Of a DNA stretch of 54,506 nucleotides, positions 25,959-34,598 are shown one piece after another; within the stretch, counting starts at the first letter, position 1; each line of letters starts with the position of its first letter. Origin of the DNA: Puniceicoccaceae bacterium (GTDB lineage: Bacteria > Verrucomicrobiota > Verrucomicrobiia > Opitutales > JAFGAQ01); assembly GCA_040224245.1 (NCBI GenBank), contig JBEGIR010000084.1, positions 1 through 54,506 on the forward strand, read 5' to 3'. Made by a program: the position numbers and the translations under genes. The notes beneath the pieces were generated by a model. It did no database searches and was not told the DNA's origin. It was given only the letters and a program-made list of their open reading frames with translations.

Positions 25959-27824
25959 ATGAAGATGTTTCGCTGCTTTCCTCTGTGCTACCTCGCAGGA
26001 TCACTGCTGTTCGCTCCTGGCGCTTCAGCGTATGAGAACTTTGAGGTCGCTGTGTATTGTCGCGCCTATGAGGTCGAGAAAATGTCAGACCGCACCTGGC
26101 TCGAAGAAACCTGGGCCAAAATATCCGATCAGCTGCACATCGACAAAGTGTACCTCGAAACTCACCGGGATCTGCTCATCGTCGACGATGCCACCCTCGA
26201 ATCCGCAAAAGCGTTCTTCGCAGAAAAGGGCATCCGGACGGGCGGTGGCATCACCTACACAATTGACGAACCCAACCGCTTTGAAACGTTCAGTTTCTCC
26301 AATCCTGAACACCGCGCGAAGGTCCGTGAAATTGCCGAACACACCGCCCGGCATTTCGACCACTTCATCCTCGATGATTTTTTCTTCACCAGCACAAAAT
26401 CCCACTGGGATGTGCAGGCCAAGGGACAGCGCAGCTGGACCCAATACCGGCTGGATGTGATGACACGCGCTGCGGAGGACTTGGTCATCCAGCCGAGCAA
26501 AGCCGTCAACCCCGACGTAAAAATCATCATCAAATACCCCAATTGGTACGATCACTTTGCGGCACTGGGGTTCAATTTGGAGACGGGTCCAAACCAGTTC
26601 GACGGAATCTACACCGGAACCGAAACCCGGGATGCCGTGACCTCCGCCCAACACCTCCAACCCTATCTCAGCTACAACATCATTCGCTATTTTGAGAATC
26701 TGGCTCCGGGTCGAAACCTGGGTGGTTGGGTCGACATCTTTGGTTCGCGCTACGCGGATCGCTACGCCGAACAACTGTGGCTCACACTGATGGCAAAAGC
26801 GCCGGAAATTACCATGTTCCAGTTGGATCTCCTGTCACGTCCCATCACGCCCGACATGCGCGGCGACTGGCAGGATCAGCCAACAAGTCTCGATTTTGAC
26901 ACATTGCAGAGTGCCGCTGGTGATGCTCCAGCGAGTTTTGCCACTATAGCGGGTCAGACGTTCCAAACCCTTGATTCCCTGATCAAGGAACTGGGCACAC
27001 CCTTTGGGCTGAAATCCTACAAACCCCATCATTCCGTCGGTGAAGCCTTTCTGCAGAATTTTCTGGGCATGGCAGGATTTCCGATGGAAATGGTCCCGGA
27101 GTTTCCGAAAACCGAACCCGTCGTGCTGCTGACCGCACAGGCAGCGGATGATCCCACCATCCTATCCAAAATCACCGAACACCTGAGTGAAGGAAAGAAA
27201 GTCATCATTACATCGGGGTTGCTCCAGCAGTTGCAACATCGCGGACTGCACCACATTGCCGAAATCGAGCATTCGGGACGCATTGCTCTGGCAGACCGTT
27301 ATGTCGTCGGTCGTCGCCTTGTGCAGGGCGGACAGTCCATCCTGATTCCACAAATCACCTACCGAACCAATGATTCATGGGAACTCGTGTCCGCGATCCG
27401 TGGCGACAATGGTTGGCCGTTGCTGCACGATGCGGACTATCTCGACGGTCAACTCTACGTGTTGACGATCCCCGAGAATTTCGCGGATTTCTACCACATC
27501 GCTCCCGAGGCACTAAACGCCATGCGTGCGATCCTCACCGATCATTTGCCATTTCAACTGGAAGGACCCGCAAAAATAAGCCTTCTGATCTACGACAATG
27601 ACACTTTCATCGTGAATTCGTTCCTCGACGAACCCACCGATGTCGCCGTGTGCATGAATCTCGACGCCGAATCCGTGCACGACCTGCTGAGCGAGCAGTT
27701 GCTGCCACTTGAGACCCGACTTCGCGCTAGTCGCTGGGATCAGGAACCTACACCGCACAAAAAGATTGTGCAGTTTCGCATCCCACCCCATTCCTTCCGT
27801 GCCTTTCGAGTCAATCGCCAGTGA
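25959..27824 (+). CDS. Secreted protein of unknown function, possible TIM-barrel glycosidase-like
   Basis: A 621-residue protein with a signal peptide (CYLAGSLLFAPGASA, cleavage near residue 24). The first 300 residues alternate strands and helices as in a TIM barrel, with acidic or polar clusters where a hydrolase would have them: HFDHFILDDFFFTS (about 127-140), KIIIKYPNWYDHF, and FDGIYTGTETRDAV. The middle part (about 380-450) looks like a Rossmann-like or GATase-like region (VVLLTAQAADDPTILSKITE), and the end (about 525-621) a beta-sandwich. I cannot name the family. It is near a hemicellulase cluster but is separated from it by clpB and the mobile repeats, so a role in polysaccharide breakdown is only a guess. 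Confidence 0.8.
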   Translation: MKMFRCFPLCYLAGSLLFAPGASAYENFEVAVYCRAYEVEKMSDRTWLEETWAKISDQLHIDKVYLETHRDLLIVDDATLESAKAFFAEKGIRTGGGITYTIDEPNRFETFSFSNPEHRAKVREIAEHTARHFDHFILDDFFFTSTKSHWDVQAKGQRSWTQYRLDVMTRAAEDLVIQPSKAVNPDVKIIIKYPNWYDHFAALGFNLETGPNQFDGIYTGTETRDAVTSAQHLQPYLSYNIIRYFENLAPGRNLGGWVDIFGSRYADRYAEQLWLTLMAKAPEITMFQLDLLSRPITPDMRGDWQDQPTSLDFDTLQSAAGDAPASFATIAGQTFQTLDSLIKELGTPFGLKSYKPHHSVGEAFLQNFLGMAGFPMEMVPEFPKTEPVVLLTAQAADDPTILSKITEHLSEGKKVIITSGLLQQLQHRGLHHIAEIEHSGRIALADRYVVGRRLVQGGQSILIPQITYRTNDSWELVSAIRGDNGWPLLHDADYLDGQLYVLTIPENFADFYHIAPEALNAMRAILTDHLPFQLEGPAKISLLIYDNDTFIVNSFLDEPTDVAVCMNLDAESVHDLLSEQLLPLETRLRASRWDQEPTPHKKIVQFRIPPHSFRAFRVNRQ

Positions 27825-27937
27825 CTGCCCGGAAAAATAAAATCGGTCCATCGCTTAAGGCGCAGGCACTCGCCCAACATATCTCTTTTGCATGGGCATC
27901 CTCTGCCCGGAAATCCACACGTTTGTTCGCTTTCAGT

Positions 27938-29011
27938 TCACTGCAAGTGGGTCGAGTGTGAAGGATTTACGGGTTGCTGTTGAGTGAGGCAGTGAATTGC
28001 GCCGCCCTCGGTGATCAAGTCCCGGCAGTCCACGGCTTCAAGGCGATGATCGGGAAAACACTCGCCCAACACTCCCATCGCATGGGCGTCATTGCGGGGT
28101 TGTCCATATTGCGGCACGAAGACCCACTCATTGTAGATCAGGAAATTACCGTAGGTGGCGGGACAGGCTTCGCCGTCATTGATGACGGGTTCTGGCATGG
28201 GCAAATCGATCCCGTCAAAATGCCCACCCGTGAGCGTGCGAAAGCCTTGGAGCTGCTCGCGAATCGACTGTAGCGCACGATACTGGGGATGACGTGCATT
28301 GGACTCCGTGCAGACCACCATGGTTTCGGGTTTCACAAATCGTGCAAACATGTCCACATGACCGTCAGTATCATCCTCCGCAAGTCCTTCGCTGAACCAC
28401 AATGCCTGCTGGCAACCCAGGTGTTCGAGCAACCACGATTCGATCCTGCGCTTGTCGATGCCCGCGTTGCGGTTCGGGTTGAGCCAAACCGATTCCGTGA
28501 GCAGGACTGTGCCAGCTCCGTCCACTTCCAGTCCGCCGCCCTCGCCAACAAACGGACTGGCAATGCGTTCGACCCCGAGCGATTCGAGCATTCGTGAAGC
28601 AACCTGGTTGTCCAGTGACCACGGCTGGTATTTGTTTCCCCAGGCATTAAAGTTCCAATCGAGTCCTGCCAGCGACCCCGAACGACGGTCCTGCACAAAA
28701 CTCGGTCCGTGGTCACGGCACCAGGCATCGTTGTTGGGAATGCCAGACAGATGCAAAGCCTCACGGTGCAACCCGGGCACCATCGACAGTAAGGCGTTCG
28801 TTCGCTCATTCCCCGGAGCCAGCCCGTTGATTCCAACCCTCGAAGTTTCGGAAACCAAAGCTGCGATGCGCAGGATTTCGCGCTGTACCCGATCCAGCTT
28901 GCCAGGCCAGAGGTGAGTGGCAGTTGGCCAGGAAAACCACAGGCATTCCTGAGGCTCCCACTCGGCAGGCATGCGAAAGTGCGACGGCATATCTTCAGAC
29001 AGCTTGTTCAT
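27938..29011 (-). CDS. aguA: Agmatine deiminase
   Basis: Converts agmatine to N-carbamoylputrescine, the second step of the arginine decarboxylase route to putrescine. The 357 residues show the guanidine-group-modifying fold: MPAEWEPQECLWFSWP near the start, WCRDHGPSF, EGGGLEVDGAGTVLLTE, the catalytic His in DDTDGHVDMFARF and the nucleophile C341 in GGAIHCLTQQQP. It is the last gene of the arsR-aguB-aguA run, 52 bp after aguB. The full pathway needs arginine decarboxylase (speA), which is not in the window. Confidence 0.96.
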   Translation of the reverse strand: MNKLSEDMPSHFRMPAEWEPQECLWFSWPTATHLWPGKLDRVQREILRIAALVSETSRVGINGLAPGNERTNALLSMVPGLHREALHLSGIPNNDAWCRDHGPSFVQDRRSGSLAGLDWNFNAWGNKYQPWSLDNQVASRMLESLGVERIASPFVGEGGGLEVDGAGTVLLTESVWLNPNRNAGIDKRRIESWLLEHLGCQQALWFSEGLAEDDTDGHVDMFARFVKPETMVVCTESNARHPQYRALQSIREQLQGFRTLTGGHFDGIDLPMPEPVINDGEACPATYGNFLIYNEWVFVPQYGQPRNDAHAMGVLGECFPDHRLEAVDCRDLITEGGAIHCLTQQQPVNPSHSTHLQ

Positions 29012-29063
29012 AAGGAAATCTCAACCAGCAACAATTGGCCAACGGTTCATGTACATTTTTCAC

Positions 29064-29927
29064 TCACTCCACAATACGTCGGGTGAGCTCGCCATAGGCA
29101 TCCACGCGACGGTCACGGAAGAAGGGCCACATGCGACGAAACGCATCCTGAGCTTCACGGTCCAGCGTCGCGAGCACCACCTGTTCCTCCGATGAACTGC
29201 CCTTGGCAAGGATGGAACCGTAGAAGTCGGAAACAAAAGACTGGCCCCAAAAATGGGTATCCCCTTCGCGCCCCACACGATTGCAGGCGGCAATGTAACA
29301 ACCGTTTGCAACACCGTGTCCACGCTGCACGGTCTCCCATGCCTGATGCTGACGATAGCCAAGTGCTTCCGCTTCCTCATCGAGTCTGCCGATGGCGGTA
29401 GGATAAAAAATCACGCGCGCTCCGCGCAGAGCCATCAGGCGGGCGGCTTCGGGATACCACTGATCCCAGCAGATCAGAACACCCATTTTTCCCCAGGGAG
29501 TATCAAAAACAGGCCAGCCCAGATCTCCTGGCGCAAAGAAGAATTTTTCCTCAAACCCGGGATCCTGCGGAATGTGCATCTTGCGGTATTTGAGAACGGT
29601 TTCCCCCTGCGGTCCCAGCACCACAACCGTGTTGTAGTAGACCGTTCCGTGCACGGATTCGAAAATCGGCACAATCAGGTAGATGCCGAGTTCCTGCGAC
29701 AAGTCGGCCAGAGCCTGCGTTGTCGGCCCCGGCACAGGCTCTGCCAGATCAAATAGTGCCGGATCCTGAGTCAGGCAGAAATAGGGCGTGTGAAACAGCT
29801 CCTGCAGACAGATCACACTTGCGCCGCTCTGCGCAGCACTGCGGATGTGCGTCACAGTCTTTTCAATAACAGCCTGCTTGCTCGCTTCGGTGGTCGTTTG
29901 AATCAGGGCAATGGTGACAGTGCTCAT
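29064..29927 (-). CDS. aguB: N-carbamoylputrescine amidase
   Basis: Hydrolyses N-carbamoylputrescine to putrescine, CO2 and ammonia. A nitrilase-superfamily enzyme of 287 residues with the catalytic triad E43 (ICLQELFH), K116 (KYRKMHIP) and C153 (GVLICWDQWYPE). The last motif and QDPGFEEKFFFAPGD are characteristic of the AguB subgroup. The open frame begins six bases earlier at a TTG, but the ATG at 29925-29927 overlaps the arsR stop as ATGA, a strong sign of coupling. aguA follows directly. Confidence 0.96.
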   Translation of the reverse strand: MSTVTIALIQTTTEASKQAVIEKTVTHIRSAAQSGASVICLQELFHTPYFCLTQDPALFDLAEPVPGPTTQALADLSQELGIYLIVPIFESVHGTVYYNTVVVLGPQGETVLKYRKMHIPQDPGFEEKFFFAPGDLGWPVFDTPWGKMGVLICWDQWYPEAARLMALRGARVIFYPTAIGRLDEEAEALGYRQHQAWETVQRGHGVANGCYIAACNRVGREGDTHFWGQSFVSDFYGSILAKGSSSEEQVVLATLDREAQDAFRRMWPFFRDRRVDAYGELTRRIVE

Positions 29928-30286
29928 GCGCAATTCAGGGGTTCGGGTTTGGCTTTCACTTCGATGGCAACTTCAAGATTGTTCGAATCCATGCACTTGC
30001 GGCTGACCACCTCACAAAACTTCTGCATGCGCAAGGTGTTCACGCGATAACAAATCGACGTGCCGCAGCTTTCCGAATCGAGCAATCCGCACTGCTTCAG
30101 CTCCTTGAGGTGACGGGAAACCGCCGGTTGAGAGAGTGGCAGCGCACCAATGATCGGGGCGCAGGTACTCGATCCTTTTTCATTGAGGAAACGGATGATC
30201 GCAATGCGCGCAGGGTGCGAAAGCGCCTTGGCAGTTTCGGCCAGCGCAATCAGCTCCGGATCAAATTCGTTTGACTTGTCAGGCAT
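29924..30286 (-). CDS. ArsR-family transcriptional regulator
   Basis: A 120-residue winged-helix repressor. The region ALSHPARIAIIRFLNEKG (21-38) and recognition helix LSQPAVSRHLKELKQCGLL (51-69) are typical of ArsR/SmtB proteins. It has six cysteines (42, 66, 74, 79, 91, 98). C42 is at the ArsR metal-box position, but the full ELCVCDL motif is absent, so a thiol, sulfide or redox signal is as likely as a metal. It overlaps aguB by four bases and would control arsR-aguB-aguA, and probably trxA, through the inverted repeat next to its start codon. ArsR control of putrescine synthesis is not a standard pairing. Confidence 0.92.
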   Translation of the reverse strand: MPDKSNEFDPELIALAETAKALSHPARIAIIRFLNEKGSSTCAPIIGALPLSQPAVSRHLKELKQCGLLDSESCGTSICYRVNTLRMQKFCEVVSRKCMDSNNLEVAIEVKAKPEPLNCA

Positions 30287-30288
30287 AT

Positions 30289-30311
30289 ATTTAATATGTC
30301 GAATATTAAAT
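30289..30311. promoter_or_regulatory. Putative ArsR operator between arsR and trxA
   Basis: A perfect inverted repeat: 9-bp arms ATTTAATAT (30289-30297) and ATATTAAAT (30303-30311) around GTCGA. AT-rich imperfect or perfect dyads of this size are the usual binding sites of ArsR/SmtB repressors. It begins two bases upstream of the arsR start codon and ends 27 bases before the trxA ATG, so one bound dimer could block both directions. Confidence 0.75.
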
Positions 30312-30338
30312 CAATACATTCACAACGCAACCTAAACC

Positions 30339-30665
30339 ATGAGTCACGAAATTACCAACTTTGAAACCGATGTTCTCGCATCAAGCAATTCCACTCCCGT
30401 CCTGGTCGACTTCTGGGCACCCTGGTGCGGACCCTGCCGCATGCTCGGACCCGTGCTCGATGAACTCGCCTCGGAGTCCGGCGGCACCTGGAAACTGGCG
30501 AAAGTGAATGTCGACAACCATCAGCGCGAGGCAGCCATGTTTCAAGTGCGCTCCATCCCCAGTGTGAAACTGATCCACCAGGGTAAGGTGCTCGCCGAAT
30601 TCACCGGTGCTGCCCCCAAGGAACAGATTTCAGCTTGGTTGAAGCAAAAGCTGCCAGCCGCCTGA
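30339..30665 (+). CDS. trxA: Thioredoxin
   Basis: A 108-residue classical thioredoxin with the active site WAPWCGPCRM (C30, C33), cis-Pro region SIPSVKLIHQGK and the conserved VLVDFWA strand. It reduces disulfides of cytoplasmic proteins, recycled by thioredoxin reductase (not in the window). It is divergent from arsR-aguBA and shares the 52-bp intergenic region holding the inverted repeat, so its expression may answer to the same ArsR protein. It is six bases from the end of a convergent gene, with no visible terminator. Confidence 0.95.
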   Translation: MSHEITNFETDVLASSNSTPVLVDFWAPWCGPCRMLGPVLDELASESGGTWKLAKVNVDNHQREAAMFQVRSIPSVKLIHQGKVLAEFTGAAPKEQISAWLKQKLPAA

Positions 30666-30671
30666 AGGGTC

Positions 30672-31598
30672 TCAGCGAGCGGGCACGGCCATGCGCCGAC
30701 GCCCCGCTCCGCGCGGGACTCCGTCACCGTCCTCGCTGGCTTCCACCACCGATTCATACAGCTTTTCGAAGGTTTCTGAGTCCAGCTGCTGAAATCCGGC
30801 TGAAAGAATGCGCTTGTTCAATTCGTGAATGGGCAAATCCGCAATCGCTGGAGGAACCCACAGGTCGATGTCTGGATCCAGCGCCGAACGAATGCTCTGC
30901 TGCACCTGGATTTGCTCATCCGCACTGAAGCGATCACCTCCCGTGACACCCAATCGATTCGCCATCGCCTCAGTGACCCGCTCTACACCGCGATCCCGCT
31001 GCTCCGCTTCCATCGCCTCACGGACAGCCTTTTGTTGCTCGGACAGCAGACTGGTCAGTGCCAGTTCATAGTCAAACTGCTCCAGCTCAGCAAACAGGTT
31101 GGAGGATTCTTCCTCGGTCAGCACTCCCATGCCTCGCAACATCATCAGGCGACGCTGTGCATCGCGTTTTTCCACCAGTCGCGACAATTCCATTGCCTGC
31201 TCTGGAGTCAATCCAAGCGATTCAATCAACTGATTCTGCTCCCGTTCACTACGGCGCGCAAAGCGCGAGGATTCCGTCGAAAAAATCACTCCTTCCGTCC
31301 ACTGTCGCTTTAATCGACGCAATTGGGCTTCGGAGGGTTCGGATTCGACAAAGGCTTCATTTTCGGACACTTGCTTCAGCTGTTCAAGCTGAGCTTCCAA
31401 CTGCTCGATGCGTTCAATCAGCACCTCCCGGCTGGGTTCCTCGAGAATCCCTTCATCGCGGGCCTCCGGCATGGTTACAGGATTTACCTGCTTGAGCGCA
31501 ACGGCGTCATCCGGTGCCATCCACACTGTTACCATACCAGCCCCGGCCAATGACCCGAGCAGGAATATCCCCATCCACACTGCCACGCTCTGCTTCAT
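30672..31598 (-). CDS. Membrane-anchored, helix-rich hypothetical protein
   Basis: No family recognised. The 308 residues begin with an anchor or signal helix (MKQSVAVWMGIFLLGSLAGA, about 6-28). The rest is extracytoplasmic and strongly helical: a coiled coil (EEPSREVLIERIEQLEAQLE, about 52-85), a region like the CpxP/Spy or heavy-metal-sensor helices (LGLTPEQAMELSRLVEKRDA), and a C-terminal Arg-rich end. A scaffold or chaperone-like periplasmic protein would fit, but this is a guess from composition. It converges on trxA. Confidence 0.75.
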   Translation of the reverse strand: MKQSVAVWMGIFLLGSLAGAGMVTVWMAPDDAVALKQVNPVTMPEARDEGILEEPSREVLIERIEQLEAQLEQLKQVSENEAFVESEPSEAQLRRLKRQWTEGVIFSTESSRFARRSEREQNQLIESLGLTPEQAMELSRLVEKRDAQRRLMMLRGMGVLTEEESSNLFAELEQFDYELALTSLLSEQQKAVREAMEAEQRDRGVERVTEAMANRLGVTGGDRFSADEQIQVQQSIRSALDPDIDLWVPPAIADLPIHELNKRILSAGFQQLDSETFEKLYESVVEASEDGDGVPRGAGRRRMAVPAR

Positions 31599-31735
31599 CT
31601 GTTATTCCTTTCGATTACCTCTCATGCTAGGCACAATGCACCTGGGACGGAAGTCGAAAACCGGATATTCGCTACACCGCACTTGCAAGCACACCTAAGT
31701 TTTATATTTGGTTTTCCTAATATAAACAAATTGAC

Positions 31736-31858
31736 ATGCCAATCTACGTATACGAAACCATTTCACAGAACGCCACCGAGCTTCCTGAGCGATTCGAAAT
31801 CCGGCAGCGCATATGGGATTGACTCAAAACGGGGCTGAGGTTTGTCTCAAAAGTTTTG
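31736..31858 (+). pseudogene. Remnant of an FmdB-like small zinc-ribbon gene
   Basis: The ATG at 31736 opens 28 codons reading MPIYVYETISQNATELPERF then EIRQRIWD and a TGA at 31820-31822. The N-terminus matches the start of FmdB-family regulatory proteins of the Verrucomicrobia type, which begin MPxYxYETI and continue with PERFE. After the stop the same frame gives [11 protein letters not shown], similar to the expected HPxTGxPVRRV segment with a few codons missing. The zinc-ribbon cysteines are not visible. I read this as a decayed gene in the 257-bp gap before leuC. It could also be a genuine 28-aa peptide. Confidence 0.5.
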
Positions 31859-31907
31859 GATTGCGCACGCTTGCAGTGGCAATCCGGATTCAAACCGCTC
31901 AGCATTC

Positions 31908-31914
31908 AAAAGGA
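31908..31914 (+). promoter_or_regulatory. Ribosome binding site that fixes the leuC start
   Basis: AAAAGGA lies four bases before a GTG at 31919-31921. This supports the GTG as the leuC start in preference to the TTG at 31856 that opens the frame. Confidence 0.6.
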
Positions 31915-31918
31915 AACC

Positions 31919-33331
31919 GTGAAACGAAGCTTATTTCAAAAGGTATGGGAAAAGCACACCGTTCGGAAACTGTCCGACGGCCGTACGCAACTCTTGATTG
32001 GAACACACCTCATCCATGAGGTCACCAGCCCACAGGCATTTGGCATGCTTCGTGACCTCGGACTTGGGGTCAAGTTTCCTGAGCGCACATTTGCGACGGT
32101 TGACCACATCATTCCCACCGATGAAATTGCCGAACCCTTTTCCGATCCGCTGGCAGATGCCATGATCAAGGAACTGCGGAAAAATTGCCGCGAATACGGC
32201 ATCACTTTTTTTGACAGCAACACTGGGAAACAGGGCATCGTGCATATCGTCGGCCCCGAACAAGGCATCACTCAACCCGGCATGACGATTGCCTGCGGGG
32301 ATTCCCACACGGCTACCCACGGGGCTTTTGGCGCCATTGCCTTTGGCATCGGCACGAGTCAGGTGCGCGACATCCTGGCTACCCAGACCATGGCACTCAA
32401 TCCACTCAAGGTGCGCCGCATCAACGTCGATGGCAAGCTTCGCCCGGGCGTTTATGCCAAGGACGTCATCCTGCACATCATCCGTGTGCTGGGCGTGAAG
32501 GGGGGCCTCGGCTACGCCTACGAATATGGTGGAGAAGTCTTTGACAACTTCAGTCTCGAGGAGCGCATGACGGTATGCAACATGTCCATCGAGGGCGGCG
32601 CGCGCTGCGGGTATGTCAACCCGGACGAAAAGACTTTTGCCTACCTGAAAGGGCGACCCTACTCTCCCAAGGGTGATGCATGGGAAAGGGCGGTCGAAGA
32701 GTGGCGCAGTATCGCCTCGGATGAGGGATGTGCCTATGACGACATCGTCAATATCCGCGCTGAGGACATCGCACCGACCATCACCTGGGGCATCAATCCC
32801 GGCCAGGCCATTTTCATCGACGAAACCCTTCCCCGCATTGAAGACCTGCCCGAAGCAGACAAGGAGACTGCCATTGAGGCCTATGAGCACATGAAGCTCA
32901 CTCCGGGAACCCCGATCAAGGGCACCAAGATCGATGTGGTGTTCTTTGGTTCCTGCACCAACGGGCGGCTGTCCGATTTTGAAGAAGCGGCGAAGTACCT
33001 CAAGGGACGCAAAGTCGTCGACGGGATAAAGGCCATTGCAGTACCGGGATCCCAGGTGGTTTCCGCAATTGCGGAGGAAAAGGGCATTGCCTCGATCTTC
33101 CGGGAGGCCGGATTTGAATGGCGGGGTGCGGGCTGTTCGATGTGTCTGGGCATGAATCCGGATCAACTCGTGGGTGACCAGATCTGCGCGAGTTCGAGCA
33201 ATCGCAACTTCAAGGGACGCCAGGGCAGCCCCACCGGACGCACGATCCTGATGAGTCCACTCATGGTCGCAGCTGCAGCCATCACCGGAGAAGTGACCGA
33301 CGCACGCGAACTCTTCACCATCGAGGGCTGA
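31919..33331 (+). CDS. leuC: 3-isopropylmalate dehydratase, large subunit
   Basis: Isomerises 2- to 3-isopropylmalate in leucine synthesis together with LeuD. The aconitase-fold features are present: [10 protein letters not shown] at the N-terminus, [14 protein letters not shown] (first Fe-S Cys), [12 protein letters not shown] and [13 protein letters not shown] (the other two Fe-S ligands), and [16 protein letters not shown]. From the GTG at 31919 the chain has 470 residues, the usual size; the open frame extends upstream to a TTG but only through the remnant described before it. leuD follows 40 bp downstream. Confidence 0.96.
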   Translation: MKRSLFQKVWEKHTVRKLSDGRTQLLIGTHLIHEVTSPQAFGMLRDLGLGVKFPERTFATVDHIIPTDEIAEPFSDPLADAMIKELRKNCREYGITFFDSNTGKQGIVHIVGPEQGITQPGMTIACGDSHTATHGAFGAIAFGIGTSQVRDILATQTMALNPLKVRRINVDGKLRPGVYAKDVILHIIRVLGVKGGLGYAYEYGGEVFDNFSLEERMTVCNMSIEGGARCGYVNPDEKTFAYLKGRPYSPKGDAWERAVEEWRSIASDEGCAYDDIVNIRAEDIAPTITWGINPGQAIFIDETLPRIEDLPEADKETAIEAYEHMKLTPGTPIKGTKIDVVFFGSCTNGRLSDFEEAAKYLKGRKVVDGIKAIAVPGSQVVSAIAEEKGIASIFREAGFEWRGAGCSMCLGMNPDQLVGDQICASSSNRNFKGRQGSPTGRTILMSPLMVAAAAITGEVTDARELFTIEG

Positions 33332-33371
33332 CTCATTCAACCCGGAATTATCTCAACACACAGGATTTCAC

Positions 33372-33977
33372 ATGGCATTGGAAAAAATCACCAAGGTTTC
33401 CGGCAAAGGCATCCCCGTCATGGGCGATGACATCGACACGGACCGCATCATCCCTGCACGTTTCATGAAGTGCGTCACTTTTGACGGGCTGGGCGAGTTT
33501 GCGTTTTACGATGCAATCAAGGAGGCACAATCCCACGGGCAAACCTTTCCGTTTGGCAGTGAGCGCTTTGCGCAGGGATCGATCTTGATCTCAGGTGCAA
33601 ATTTCGGTTGCGGTTCCTCCCGTGAACACGCGCCTCAATCGCTCTATCGAGCCGGGGTTCGTGCAGTCGTTGCCCAGAGCTTTGCTGAGATCTTTTTTGG
33701 CAACTCGATCACACTCGGCATGCCCTGCGTCACCCTTCCCCGGGAAAAATTGAACGAACTGGCGGCTTTGGTGAACCAAGACCCAGCAACTGAGATCTCG
33801 TTGGATCTTGATTCACGAACGATCCGTGCGGGAGACTGGGTTGCAACCTTCGGGATGTCCGATTCGGTTCACCAGGCACTGGTGGAAGGGAAGTGGGATC
33901 CCATCGCCGAGCTGCTCGAATCCGACAGCGATGTGAAACAGGTTGCTGCCGGACTCCCCTACGTATCCGGATATTAA
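33372..33977 (+). CDS. leuD: 3-isopropylmalate dehydratase, small subunit
   Basis: The swivel-domain partner of LeuC, 201 residues, cytoplasmic. Typical segments are DDIDTDRIIPARFMK, ILISGANFGCGSSREHAPQSL, VVAQSFAEIFFGNSITLGMP and the ASFGMSD-like end ATFGMSDSVHQALVEGKWD. Start and length are normal. It is in an operon with leuC; leuA and leuB are not in the window. The next gene (exbB-like) starts 24 bp later, so read-through is possible. Confidence 0.96.
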   Translation: MALEKITKVSGKGIPVMGDDIDTDRIIPARFMKCVTFDGLGEFAFYDAIKEAQSHGQTFPFGSERFAQGSILISGANFGCGSSREHAPQSLYRAGVRAVVAQSFAEIFFGNSITLGMPCVTLPREKLNELAALVNQDPATEISLDLDSRTIRAGDWVATFGMSDSVHQALVEGKWDPIAELLESDSDVKQVAAGLPYVSGY

Positions 33978-34001
33978 CAGCATCCTATTTCTATCGCACC
34001 C

Positions 34002-34586
34002 ATGGAAGGCATCATCGAAGGAGCGGGTTTTTTCATCTACCCGCTGGCAGTTTGCTCACTGCTGGCATTCATCATCATCGTTGAGCGCCTGATTGCCCTG
34101 CGCACCGCAGTGATCATCCCTGACGCGCTCGTAAATGCCTTTGTGCGGGGCGATGTGCTGGAGCAGCAAATCCACACCGGAACCGTCGGTGGAAGGATTG
34201 TCCAGTTTTACAAGGACAATCAACCCGACGAGGAGGGTCTCAAAGCGTTTGCCCGCTTGCAGGTCAACGAGATGGAACGCGGCCTTTTTGTGCTCGAAAT
34301 CGTGATCGCCGCCGCTCCGCTCATCGGTCTGTTAGGCACCGTTACGGGATTGGTGGGCGTGTTTTCCGGGTTTTCAGAAACCACGGGCATGCCGGACCCC
34401 ACAGCTTTTGTGGAAGGCATCGCGCTGGCACTCTCAACGACAGTGCTCGGACTGAGCATCGCAATCCCTGCGCTCGTTGGCAACGCACTGCTGTTCCGGC
34501 GGGTCGAATCGCTGGCCGCCCGCATTGAGGTGGGTGTGGAGCGTCTGAATGACCTCACCCGAAAATCTGCTGCCAACCTGAGCTGA
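34002..34586 (+). CDS. exbB: ExbB/TolQ/MotA-type proton channel protein
   Basis: A 194-residue inner-membrane protein with three helices: about 9-28 (FFIYPLAVCSLLAFIIIVER), about 105-128 (VLEIVIAAAPLIGLLGTVTG) and about 145-170 (ALALSTTVLGLSIAIPALVG). The GLLGTVTGLVGVF motif and the TTVLGLSIAIPAL helix identify the family. With ExbD it uses the proton gradient to energise outer-membrane transporters (TonB systems) or envelope constriction (Tol). No tonB or tolB is adjacent, so which system it serves is unknown. Confidence 0.92.
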   Translation: MEGIIEGAGFFIYPLAVCSLLAFIIIVERLIALRTAVIIPDALVNAFVRGDVLEQQIHTGTVGGRIVQFYKDNQPDEEGLKAFARLQVNEMERGLFVLEIVIAAAPLIGLLGTVTGLVGVFSGFSETTGMPDPTAFVEGIALALSTTVLGLSIAIPALVGNALLFRRVESLAARIEVGVERLNDLTRKSAANLS

Positions 34587-34598
34587 TAAAGGAATCTC

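Noticed and set aside
31731-31754. TTGACA followed by TATACG, as a promoter for leuC.
   Set aside because: The spacing is only 12 bases, and the TTGACA overlaps the start of the FmdB-like remnant. No acceptable -10 box lies at 16-18 bases.
31931-33340. 469-codon minus-strand frame opposite leuC.
   Set aside because: It is an antisense shadow due to the codon bias of leuC; the translated sequence has no domain character.
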